The notes under the pieces were generated by a model, which was not told where the DNA came from, did not search any database, and saw only the letters and a program-made list of their open reading frames with translations. A DNA stretch of 64,000 nt from NCBI GenBank assembly GCA_046331665.1, contig JAXLQK010000016.1, positions 62,001-126,000 on the forward strand, in the 5' to 3' direction. Position numbers and translations under genes: made by a program. This document shows positions 56,846 through 64,000 of the stretch, piece after piece (positions within the stretch are counted from its first letter, which is position 1; each line of letters begins with the position of its first letter). Source of the DNA: CAWBAT01 sp046331665 (GTDB lineage: Bacteria > Acidobacteriota > Terriglobia > Versatilivoradales > Versatilivoraceae).

Positions 56846-57472
56846 CGGGACTTCCTCCTTAAGAAATTTAGATTGAATGTATTTACGCACAACGTTCTCC
56901 TTGAAAGAGCTTTCCAATTTGGCGTGAATCACAATTTGTGAAAGTTAGGAACTACCAGGAATCGAATACCAAGGACATCTGTTCGTCTTTAAACCAGGTT
57001 TTGCAGAATTCTCGAAAGGATCCATTCTGATGAAACATGAATGTCACAATAATTTAACTTAGCAATTGATTATCCAAAATTTTTATTTAACCCAACTTGA
57101 AACACATAAGTTTAAGAAAAATATAGAATTTATTTTTGGACTAACGATTAGCTGATTTCCATTTACCCGCATTCAAAATTGCCACATATACGAATAATTG
57201 AATTTTATTACAAAAAAATGGAAATGCATGATGTCCGTTGATACGAAAAAATGTATGACAGTGACAAATACTTGGCAAAAAAGTCAAACATAGAGCAAGA
57301 ACTCAGCATCCATTCTTCCGAACTTATTAACTCGGCTTGATGGCAAAAGAAAACGTCGTCGCCTTTATTCCCGCCACTGCTGATCCAATTAAGTCACTGG
57401 CTTTGCAAAATGGACACAACTTGTTCCCGACCCAATGCATCCATAGCAGTTAAAAGACATGGAGCAAGGCCT
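56846..57472. other. AT-rich divergent control region
   Basis: Between the receptor and VWFA genes, strongly AT-rich from about 57040 to 57300 compared with the surroundings. No gene supported. Promoters for both genes should lie here, but no box set stood out as near-consensus. Confidence 0.5.
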
Positions 57473-59305
57473 ATGACGGGACTGGTTCGCTGGATGTTTT
57501 TCATAACTCTGGTTATCTTGTCAGCCTTGATCCCTGCGGTTTCCGCGCAAACCTCCACGCCGGATCCTTCAATCACCGCTTTAGCTCTGCCTGGTCAAAA
57601 TATCGGGTCGCATACGATTGCCGCGGGAGAGCGACTTGCCCTATTGCTGGAAACGGACTTGAACAGCTCTACGACCAGGGCGGGTGATCCGTTCACACTG
57701 AGGACAACCGGAGATTTCATGGTTGGAAATCAGGTGGCGATTCCTGACGGTACTCAAGTCAATGGCACGGTGACCCGCGTCGTCCGAGGCGGAAAACTTG
57801 CCGGGAAAGCCCTGATTCAACTGCACTTCAGGGACCTCTGCCTGGCTGACGGCACCGTTTTGCCCTTCCGAGCGACGCTCCTGCGTGCGGGATTTACCCA
57901 AATCGCCGGCGGCAAGGGTGAAGAGGTGACATTGAAAGGAGAGAGAGGGAGCGGAGGAAATATGTCCGCGGTAGGACAAGGGGCCATTCAAGGAGCCTTG
58001 CTTGGGGTGATGATGGGTGGTGGAAAGGGGGCGGCCATCGGTGGGGCGAGCGGAGCCGCCGTAGGATTAGCCAGTGTCATGCTCAGACGGGGTCCTGAAT
58101 TGGATTTGCCCCGAGACATGCTCTTCGAGGTTGTCTTAAAGGAATCTCTTAGCATTCCGAAAGCGGCCAGCGCTCAATCCCTGAAAATCGCTCGGACCGG
58201 GGCGAATCCGCCAGTCATTTCAACTCAGTCACAGCCGGCGCCCGGAAACGAAAGTCGTCCAATGGAGGCGCCGGAACCAGTCCCGGATTTCACCAAGGAA
58301 ACCGCGCCCTCCCCGGACGCGACTGCAATGGCTGAAGAGGCGAAACTTGATGTGCCTCCCAGACCGCTCCCTGGCCCTCCTTCACAAGCTCCTGTTCTCG
58401 AGAATGAAGAGGCGGCACCCAGTGACTATCAATTGCGCATCGACGTGCAATTGGTCATGGTGGATGCCATCGTACGCGATGCGGCGGGTCAGCCTATCGA
58501 TCATTTGAAACGCGAAGACTTTCGCTTGCTCGAGGACGGGATCGAACAGAAGATTCAGACGTTCTCCCGCGACGAACTTCCCTTGGCGGTGGCTTTAGTG
58601 GTTGATCGAAGCGGCAGTGTGGCGCCCTATATGAACGAGTTACGGCGGGCGGCTTACCGGGCTTTGTCTCAGCTGAAAACAGGCGACCAGGTGTGCCTGT
58701 TTACCTTCGATAGCGAGGTGCAGCGCTTGGAAGGCTTAACCAGTGACCGGCAGAGAATCGCTGACCGTATTGCCATGATTCAAGCGGGTGGGGGGACGAA
58801 CATCGTGGATGCTCTTTTCGATGCCGTCTATTACTTGAATGCGGTGGCACGAGATCGTCGCCGCGTCGTGATTCTGGTTTCGGACAATGAGGCGACGACC
58901 AAGCCTCGTTCCAACCAGAACCAGCTCATCCGCATGGCCATGGAAACGGAAACGGTGGTTTACAGCGTAAAGACCGAAGGCGAGGAGACGCCCGTGACGA
59001 TGCGCGTGCCTCTCTGGCTGAGTGGAAATGGCTCCGTTCCAAAAATTGTCCACGAAACCGGCGGGGAAATCATCGATGTGCGAGCGGTCGGTTCGCTGGA
59101 CGCGGCTCTGGCAGCCGTCGTCACCCGTCTGAAGCTGAGATACACGCTGGGATATCAGCCATCGGGTCCGGTAAGCTCTGCCTCATTCCATAAAATTGAT
59201 GTCCAGTTGAGCGGTCGTTTTGGAACGCCAGAAGTCAACTATCGTATTAATGCCCGCCGCGGCTACTATACTTCCGAAACCGCAACTGCCGGTAAAAATC
59301 CCTAA
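57473..59305 (+). CDS. Exported VWFA-domain protein of the acidobacterial type with a glycine-zipper N-domain
   Basis: A 610-residue secreted or periplasmic protein. Signal peptide about 1-26 (MFFITLVILSALIPAVSAQ). An N-terminal beta domain (about 40-160) is followed by a glycine-zipper stretch (GAIQGALLGVMMGGGKGAAI, about 175-205), a Pro-rich linker (about 240-325), then the VWFA-related domain: VQLVMVDAIVRDAAGQPI and LLEDGIEQKIQTFSRDE, then MIDAS DRSGS and GGGTNIVDAL. It ends with the domain's usual YTLGYQPSG and INARRGYYT. This domain is expanded in Acidobacteriota and is the best taxonomic marker here. Start at 57473 has AAGG upstream; an ATG at 57410 is possible. Function unknown; adhesion or complex assembly is inferred from VWA. 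Confidence 0.85.
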   Translation: MTGLVRWMFFITLVILSALIPAVSAQTSTPDPSITALALPGQNIGSHTIAAGERLALLLETDLNSSTTRAGDPFTLRTTGDFMVGNQVAIPDGTQVNGTVTRVVRGGKLAGKALIQLHFRDLCLADGTVLPFRATLLRAGFTQIAGGKGEEVTLKGERGSGGNMSAVGQGAIQGALLGVMMGGGKGAAIGGASGAAVGLASVMLRRGPELDLPRDMLFEVVLKESLSIPKAASAQSLKIARTGANPPVISTQSQPAPGNESRPMEAPEPVPDFTKETAPSPDATAMAEEAKLDVPPRPLPGPPSQAPVLENEEAAPSDYQLRIDVQLVMVDAIVRDAAGQPIDHLKREDFRLLEDGIEQKIQTFSRDELPLAVALVVDRSGSVAPYMNELRRAAYRALSQLKTGDQVCLFTFDSEVQRLEGLTSDRQRIADRIAMIQAGGGTNIVDALFDAVYYLNAVARDRRRVVILVSDNEATTKPRSNQNQLIRMAMETETVVYSVKTEGEETPVTMRVPLWLSGNGSVPKIVHETGGEIIDVRAVGSLDAALAAVVTRLKLRYTLGYQPSGPVSSASFHKIDVQLSGRFGTPEVNYRINARRGYYTSETATAGKNP

Positions 59306-59611
59306 TCCCTAAACCCAGCCAGGTTTCCTTTACACCTCCGGAAAGTGCCTTCCATTCTGGCGCTAAGGAACTCTCAGAAGCTTCCTGGAAGGTGGCCCTT
59401 CAGGTGCAATTCCTTTGCTGGGCCCTTCTTCCATTAGCGGCAGCAATATTCGGTTCTACAAACTAAGTCGTTCATTTGTACGACTCTGGAGAGAAGAGTC
59501 CAAGTCGAGGTATTCGCTTGACCCATACTGCCAGTGGGGGAAGCAACTCTTGGCGGGGCTACTCCACCCACTGCAGTCAGCGATTCCGTGAAACACCATT
59601 CAGAGGAAGTC
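59306..59611. other. 306-base gap between VWFA and MFS genes
   Basis: No gene, hairpin terminator or repeat recognised. Confidence 0.45.
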
Positions 59612-60958
59612 ATGGACGCTCTGCCCGGAAATCAAGTCCGTTGTCAGACCGATGCGTCTCGGTTGATCCCCTACCGTTGGGTCCTCACGATCTTCTTGTT
59701 CTTGATTGCCACGCTCTTCTATTCGGACCGTACGGCTTATGCAACCCTCTTCCCGCTGTTGCGGGGCGACCTGGGTTTTAGCGAGTTGTGGCTGGGAGCA
59801 ATAAGCGCCTTCTATTTGTGGAGTTTTGCCCTGGTGTCGCCATTTGCCGGCTATTGGGGAGATCGCATTCCGCGGCGGGCGCTGGTGATCTTTAGCATCC
59901 TCTGTTGGAGTTTAATTACGGTTGCTTCGAGCCTCGTTTCCAGTGCCAACCAGCTCCTGGCCTTGCGAATTGCCTTGGGAGCCACGGAGTGTGTCTTCGT
60001 CCCCAATGCCATCGCCCTTCTTGGCGAATATCACGGGGCTCGAACTCGGGGAACAGCCATGGCACTCTTCGTGGCCGGCATCAATTTGGGTTTGGTGTGC
60101 GGTGGCACTTTCTCAGGCTTCCTGGGGGAATCCTATGGTTGGCGCCCAGCGATTCAGCTCCTGGGAGGATCCGGGCTTCTGTTCCTTGCGCTTGGCTACT
60201 TCATTCTTGTCAAACACGCCGTCCCTCCGGAAGAGTTGGCAACCGCCTCTGAAGTCCGGGCACCACTCTGGGGAACCTTGGCCGAAATTATGCGAGTCCC
60301 CACTTTCTGGATCCTGGCGATCGATGGAATCGTTTTGAACTTTGGGGCGTGGATCTTTTTGAATTGGCTCCCGCTCTATTTCCAGGAATCCTTCGGCTTG
60401 GGTTTGACGGCTTCGGGGTTTTCGGCCACTGCCTATATGACCGCCGGGGTGATTCTGGGGATCCTGTTCGGAGGGGCCCTCTCTGATTGGATTGTGAAAT
60501 ACGGGTTGCACCAGCGCTTGTCCCTTGAGACCGTCCTCATCTTCTTTTCTGCGCCTTTTCCCCTCCTGTTTTTGATTCAGGGAAAATATGGTGTGATTGC
60601 CTTCTCCATTTTTGCCTTTAATTTCTTCCGTTCGATGGGGCAAGCCAACTCGAGCCCAATCACTTGCGAGGTATTGAAGCGCGGGACCTGGTCCACATGT
60701 TTTGGATTCATGAATATGGTGAACAGCCTGGCCGCTGGGGGTGGGGTCGTCCTGGCAGGGTATTTGAAAAGCTCGATGGGATTGAAAGAGATTTTTGCGG
60801 CCGTTTCGTTGATTGTCTTCCTGGCCGCTCTTGTCCTCGTTTATGGATACCTGCGTTATATCCGGCAGGACCTGCTGAGGGCAGGTCAAGAGCCGGCCGC
60901 GGAGGTTCCTCCGGCGCTTTCCGCGTCTCAGTTGGGCTCTGATCCCGAACGGCCCTAA
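59612..60958 (+). CDS. Major facilitator superfamily transporter
   Basis: A 448-residue carrier with twelve hydrophobic segments. The pattern YSDRTAYATLFPLLRGDLGFSELWLGAISAFYLWSFALVSPFAGYWGDR resembles the anion:cation symporter branch (ACS, hexuronate/glucarate/phthalate) in its first two helices (long motif trimmed: key parts YSDRTAYA and GYWGDR). The loop 2-3 motif GYWGDRIPRRALVI and the helix-5 LRIALGATECVFVPNAIALL are clear. Start at 59612 with AGAGGAAG upstream. Substrate probably an organic or sugar acid (inference). It stands alone between the VWFA gene and a convergent DUF302 gene. Confidence 0.85.
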   Translation: MDALPGNQVRCQTDASRLIPYRWVLTIFLFLIATLFYSDRTAYATLFPLLRGDLGFSELWLGAISAFYLWSFALVSPFAGYWGDRIPRRALVIFSILCWSLITVASSLVSSANQLLALRIALGATECVFVPNAIALLGEYHGARTRGTAMALFVAGINLGLVCGGTFSGFLGESYGWRPAIQLLGGSGLLFLALGYFILVKHAVPPEELATASEVRAPLWGTLAEIMRVPTFWILAIDGIVLNFGAWIFLNWLPLYFQESFGLGLTASGFSATAYMTAGVILGILFGGALSDWIVKYGLHQRLSLETVLIFFSAPFPLLFLIQGKYGVIAFSIFAFNFFRSMGQANSSPITCEVLKRGTWSTCFGFMNMVNSLAAGGGVVLAGYLKSSMGLKEIFAAVSLIVFLAALVLVYGYLRYIRQDLLRAGQEPAAEVPPALSASQLGSDPERP

Positions 60959-61030
60959 GGGAGTCGAGAGAATGGAAGCAGTACAGGTACCAGGAGTACC
61001 CCGCGAAGAAAAGCCCAACGGGGGTATGAG

Positions 61031-61450
61031 CTAGATCGATTCCAGGACGCGCTGCAGGCGTTCGTTAACAACGTTCGCCGCTAACTCAAGCCTGGGATTA
61101 CCGCTCAATGAAAGCAGTTTCTCCGCGTTGATGACGCTCACCACTGTATTTCCCTGTTCCTCATAAACAACCAGATTGCAGGGGAGAAATAAGCCAATAT
61201 TGGTTTCCTCCTGCAGTGCCTCAAAGGCCAACAAGGGATTACAGACTCCCAATATCACATACTTGCGAAAGTCAATGCCGAGTTTTTCCTGAAATTTTTC
61301 GCGCATATCGATTTCAAACAAGACCCCAAAACCCTCTCTTAACAATCCCTCTTTGGCGTGCTGCATGGCGATCTCATGGGGGATGGCCATCGTGCGTTGA
61401 TGGCCATAAAGGAATGTCTTCTTTTCATCACAACGAGTGGCGAGGTTCAT
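61031..61450 (-). CDS. DUF302 domain protein
   Basis: A 139-residue protein of the DUF302 family, with the hallmark YVILGVCNPLLAFEAL and the following IGLFLPCNLVVYEEQG strand containing a second Cys. The family is structurally characterised but without known activity. It starts 12 bases after the USP gene on the same strand (GAGG upstream of the ATG), so both share an operon; DUF302 and USP genes are often neighbours in stress-related contexts. Confidence 0.88.
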   Translation of the reverse strand: MNLATRCDEKKTFLYGHQRTMAIPHEIAMQHAKEGLLREGFGVLFEIDMREKFQEKLGIDFRKYVILGVCNPLLAFEALQEETNIGLFLPCNLVVYEEQGNTVVSVINAEKLLSLSGNPRLELAANVVNERLQRVLESI

Positions 61451-61462
61451 GGCGAGTCCTCT

Positions 61463-62329
61463 CTAGGATGAGACTACCGTTAGGACCGGACAACTCGCAT
61501 GACGGGTCACGCGGACCGTCGTTGTCCCTAATACGGTTGTGTCGAAAAATCGCTTGTGCTGGGCACCCATCACGATCAAATCACAATGCAGGGTCCGCGC
61601 CAGTTGAATAATTTGTTCGGCGGCGTGGCCCTGATCAACCATCTCTTTCAAAACACAGCGCGTGCGAAGGGAAGGAGAAACCCACTGGCAAAGCTGGTCC
61701 TTTAGCTGATTTGAGGATGCTGGATCCACCGGGGGCTCTGCCACATGCAGAACCAATACATTGGCGTCAAACCACTCTGCCAGGGACACAGTATGCCGTA
61801 AGGCAAGCCTCGAGACTTCCGTGAAGTTCACAGGACACAGAATTTGGCGAAACTCCAGTCCCTGCGGCTCGGGGAGTCCGTCCAAATGTCGCATACTAAG
61901 TACAGGGCAATGAGCTTCTCGTAAAACTCTTTCGGTGACCGACCCTAACATCACCCGGCTGATGCCGCCCCGGCCGTGAGTTCCCATCACAATAAGATCT
62001 GCCTTTCGTTCCTGGGCCGTTTGAAGAATGGCTGTTACCGGCGTATAGACCACGACCAGAGATTCCGATTTGACCTCGGGATCGATATGAGACCGAACAT
62101 AGCGGGCCAGATGTTCTTTAGACGCTTTTTTGGCCAAGTCAAAATTCCAGGCCAATTCGTCCATCTGGGAGGCCGTGAAATAGGGAGGCGGGAGGAAGGG
62201 ATCGGCATAGATGACGAGCAGTTTGGCTCCGGAACAGATCGCCAATTTATTGCCGTAGCGCAGAGAGAAAGTCGCCAACTCGCTATAATCGGTGGGACAT
62301 AAAATCACTTTTGGAAGATAAGTCTCCAT
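61463..62329 (-). CDS. Tandem universal stress protein
   Basis: A 288-residue protein made of two USP domains. The first (about 5-150) has the ATP-binding signature GTHGRGGISRVMLGSVTERVL, trimmed here to its key G..G.........GS parts. The second (about 160-288) has GAQHKRFFDTTVLGTTTVRV, in which the first glycines are lost, so it may not bind ATP. Each opens with the hydrophobic strand ILCP. No membrane segment. Co-transcribed with the DUF302 gene downstream. Confidence 0.9.
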   Translation of the reverse strand: METYLPKVILCPTDYSELATFSLRYGNKLAICSGAKLLVIYADPFLPPPYFTASQMDELAWNFDLAKKASKEHLARYVRSHIDPEVKSESLVVVYTPVTAILQTAQERKADLIVMGTHGRGGISRVMLGSVTERVLREAHCPVLSMRHLDGLPEPQGLEFRQILCPVNFTEVSRLALRHTVSLAEWFDANVLVLHVAEPPVDPASSNQLKDQLCQWVSPSLRTRCVLKEMVDQGHAAEQIIQLARTLHCDLIVMGAQHKRFFDTTVLGTTTVRVTRHASCPVLTVVSS

Positions 62330-62393
62330 CGCGTTATTCCAATCCGTTCAGGACGGAGGAAGGGCAACCAAAGACTTGGCGAAAAAAGTACTC

Positions 62394-62912
62394 CTAATGG
62401 GGACAGCAGCCATGTGCCGCCGATCTTCTCCAGAGTGGAATTCCGTTTTCGTCCCGGACTCTGAATGTTTTCCCATCGGCGATCTTCAAGGTCAAGGCTA
62501 CCTGGTGTCCACCGCGAGGACAGTCGATGGAGGCAACGTCGGCACTCAGAATTTCTCCTACCTTTGGCTCAAATCCTCGATCCTCGAGGTACCAGGAAGG
62601 CGCAGTCAGGATAGATATGGTTTTCCCATCCTGAGTCAGAACCTTAATAACCGACGTGGGGCATCGTTCACTTAATTCAATCCCCACGACCTTCCCCTCA
62701 ATGTGGGAGGGGGTCCATTTCGTCTCCAGGGCTCCCGCAGCGACGCAGTCATGCTGACAACCACCCTTATTTCCACAATCGGGTTGGGCGCAACAGCCAT
62801 AATCCCGGTGGGCACAGCAACCGTGGGGGGTCGCGTTAATTCTGCCGGCGGAAAAGATTAAGAAAATGACGGGGATCAGGACCCATAGCTGACTTCCACA
62901 GAATCTTCTCAT
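62394..62912 (-). CDS. Exported Cys/His-rich protein, likely metal-binding
   Basis: A 172-residue protein. Signal peptide about 1-27 (LWVLIPVIFLIFSAGRINA). Immediately after it comes a Cys/His cluster, HGCCAHRDYGCCAQPDCG and GGCQHDC, and the protein ends with a matching HGCCPH. Between them is a small beta-rich domain (IEGKVVGIELSERCPTSVIK, ISILTAPSWYLED) that looks like an OB or SH3-type barrel. Twin HGCC.H ends suggest binding of copper, zinc or another soft metal (inference). Start at 62912 is supported by GGAGGATG directly upstream. I know no named family. Confidence 0.75.
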   Translation of the reverse strand: MRRFCGSQLWVLIPVIFLIFSAGRINATPHGCCAHRDYGCCAQPDCGNKGGCQHDCVAAGALETKWTPSHIEGKVVGIELSERCPTSVIKVLTQDGKTISILTAPSWYLEDRGFEPKVGEILSADVASIDCPRGGHQVALTLKIADGKTFRVRDENGIPLWRRSAAHGCCPH

Positions 62913-63099
62913 TGCATCCTCCAGTTCCCCTCCCCTGGCGAATGCCGGGTGCAAGCCCATCCACACCTATTATTCAGATTGTGAGCACAAGGCCGGAATG
63001 GGCGCTCACAAAGGCTGGCGAGGAAAATAATTTCTGTTGATTACCTCCTGATGAATTACTTGGATCTACCTTGATCGGGATCAATTTCATGTTCAGGAG

Positions 63100-63507
63100 T
63101 TACTTTGAGGATTCCCTTGTTACTGTATTTCCGGTGGATTCACCTGCCGTGGCGGATTGAGGTGTTGACTGTGTCCCGCCTTCTTTCCCCCCCGAGGAAT
63201 GGATTGTTTGCTTCGACACACCTTTGCCCTGCTTCTTCGAAGCTGAGCTGTCGGTTAAAGGTTTCACCGGTTCCCCAAATAGAGTTGTCTTGCAGCCACA
63301 ATCTTCTTCTTTGTTATTGGTCTTCGATTTCTTTTTGGCCTGCTGCGGCGAGGTGCTTTTCTTTTCACTCGCTTTCTGTTGTACCGCAGCTTTGGAAGAG
63401 GACGAAGAATTGGCTGCCGTGTCGTGGCTCTGAGGTGTCGTTTCCGTCCCCAAGGCCAATAAAGTTGAAAAGGCCAACAAAGGTAAAAAATGTAAGGGGA
63501 ATCTCAT
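63100..63507 (-). CDS. Exported low-complexity Lys/Ser-rich protein
   Basis: A 135-residue secreted protein: signal peptide about 1-20 (LHFLPLLAFSTLLALG), then a low-complexity Ser/Lys/Gln/Thr-rich chain, probably disordered. The only distinctive part is EEDCGCKTTLFGEP near the middle, with a CGC pair that could bind metal or form a disulfide. AGGAGG lies ten bases before the ATG at 63507. It is about 190 bases from the Cys/His-rich protein gene on the same strand and may be functionally linked. No family recognised. Confidence 0.6.
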   Translation of the reverse strand: MRFPLHFLPLLAFSTLLALGTETTPQSHDTAANSSSSSKAAVQQKASEKKSTSPQQAKKKSKTNNKEEDCGCKTTLFGEPVKPLTDSSASKKQGKGVSKQTIHSSGGKEGGTQSTPQSATAGESTGNTVTRESSK

Positions 63508-63826
63508 CAAGGGAAAGCCTCCTATAAGCCGTGCGGCAGGAACTCGCTTCCCAGGCCAGAGAACCGCCTTCAATTTGGCGGTTCTACTGCTGGCAGGTAA
63601 TGCACCTGGCGTTCCAACCTGGCAAGCCATCGAGTTCAAATGAAATGACTTCTTTGGAAAGCGTTTAGGCATTCAATACTCTTTTCAAGGGGGGGTGAAT
63701 TCCCCCATCCACTAGTGATTTTGCGCATGCAAAATCGGAGTTCACTACTCTTGACTGGTTCTCCTGCGACGAATCTTCGCTCAGCCATAGGCTTCTGTAA
63801 ACATCGAGACTCGGCATGAAAAGCTG
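63508..63826. other. Gene-free stretch with three palindromes
   Basis: Contains AGAACCGCC / GGCGGTTCT (63560-63585), GGGGG..CCCCC around 63690-63706 and ATTTTGC-GCAT-GCAAAAT (63718-63735). None is followed by a proper T run, so terminator roles are unclear. No gene supported. Confidence 0.55.
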
Positions 63827-64000
63827 TTATCCCGATTGTGTATGATCTCCTGGGTTTGTGGCCTTTTCTCCCACGAATGCCAGCAGCCAAAAACCGAGCG
63901 CCAGCAGCCACCTCAACACAACCAACCAAAGCTTCTCACCATGGATCAGACGGTAGAACCCCATCAGGAAGAAGCCTGTGCCCAGGCACAAGTACCAGAG
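63827..64000 (-). CDS. Membrane protein, C-terminal part only (runs off the right edge)
   Basis: The last 57 codons of a minus-strand gene, ending at a TAA at 63829-63827. The visible product has two hydrophobic segments (LWYLCLGTGFFLMGFYRL and LWLVVLRWLLALGFWLLAF) joined by a short IHGEK loop, and a polar tail ending in DHTQSG. Open from the window edge to the stop with good membrane-protein composition. Family not recognisable from this fragment. Confidence 0.65.
   Translation of the reverse strand, partial: LWYLCLGTGFFLMGFYRLIHGEKLWLVVLRWLLALGFWLLAFVGEKATNPGDHTQSG

Noticed and set aside
63636..63929. 97-codon minus-strand frame near the right edge
   Set aside because: A different frame over 63827-64000 gives a convincing membrane-protein C-terminus open to the window edge; both cannot be real.

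Overview
This 64 kb window looks like chromosomal DNA of a member of the Acidobacteriota, most likely from a draft or metagenome-derived contig. The evidence is a VWFA-domain secreted protein of the acidobacterial type (57473-59305), an Oar-like TonB-dependent receptor with a carboxypeptidase-regulatory N-domain (53371-56845), many TPR proteins, a GMC oxidoreductase paired with a gluconate-dehydrogenase subunit 3 protein, and a cioAB-type bd oxidase. Base composition looks moderate and even, with AT-rich exceptions near 5.8-6.2 kb and 56.9-57.4 kb. No rRNA, tRNA, CRISPR array, prophage or transposase was found. The class within the phylum cannot be fixed by reading alone.

Layout. 0-10 kb: glycogen debranching enzyme, dihaem cytochrome c, a DUF1684 protein, two PilZ proteins, a ribbon-helix-helix protein followed by a 19-residue Lys/Ala peptide and a terminator, a PHP phosphoesterase, a TPR protein and an MFS carrier. 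10-21 kb: cydAB, a small secreted Cys protein, a broken nitrilase-family gene, lepB, carA and carB (5' end damaged). 20.8-23.7 kb: an island of palindromic repeats around an orphan membrane protein and a hicBA toxin-antitoxin pair. 23.7-34 kb: a lipoprotein, a broken Ni/Co permease gene, an O-methyltransferase, the GMC pair, an amidotransferase-like protein without the usual His, a SpoIIE phosphatase with a membrane partner, an MBL hydrolase/O-methyltransferase pair and a dCMP deaminase. 34-42 kb: hydroxyacyl-CoA dehydrogenase, acetate kinase, two MacB/FtsX-type permeases, an isocitrate-dehydrogenase-family enzyme and citrate synthase. 42-49.4 kb: a TolC-MFP-RND efflux operon and two small proteins. 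49.5-59.3 kb: three tandem TPR genes, the Oar-like receptor and, divergently, the VWFA protein. 59.6-64 kb: MFS, USP/DUF302 pair, a Cys-rich exported protein, a Lys/Ser-rich exported protein, and the 3' end of a membrane protein running off the window.

How genes work together. Central carbon metabolism (gltA with the IDH-family gene, ackA, the dehydrogenase), pyrimidine supply (carAB, dCMP deaminase), respiration (cydAB, cytochrome c) and envelope functions (RND efflux, Oar receptor, TPR and VWFA proteins) point to a free-living heterotroph with a large outer-membrane and periplasmic repertoire.

Caution. At least eight genes carry frameshifts that break otherwise well-conserved products, some at homopolymers and some in essential genes such as carB. 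Sequencing or assembly error explains this better than mass pseudogenisation. The most unusual observations are the strong-promoter RHH gene followed by the Lys/Ala micro-peptide, the repeat unit that can fold as a three-way junction, the amidotransferase-like protein with Gln in place of the catalytic His, and the receptor/TPR/VWFA locus.
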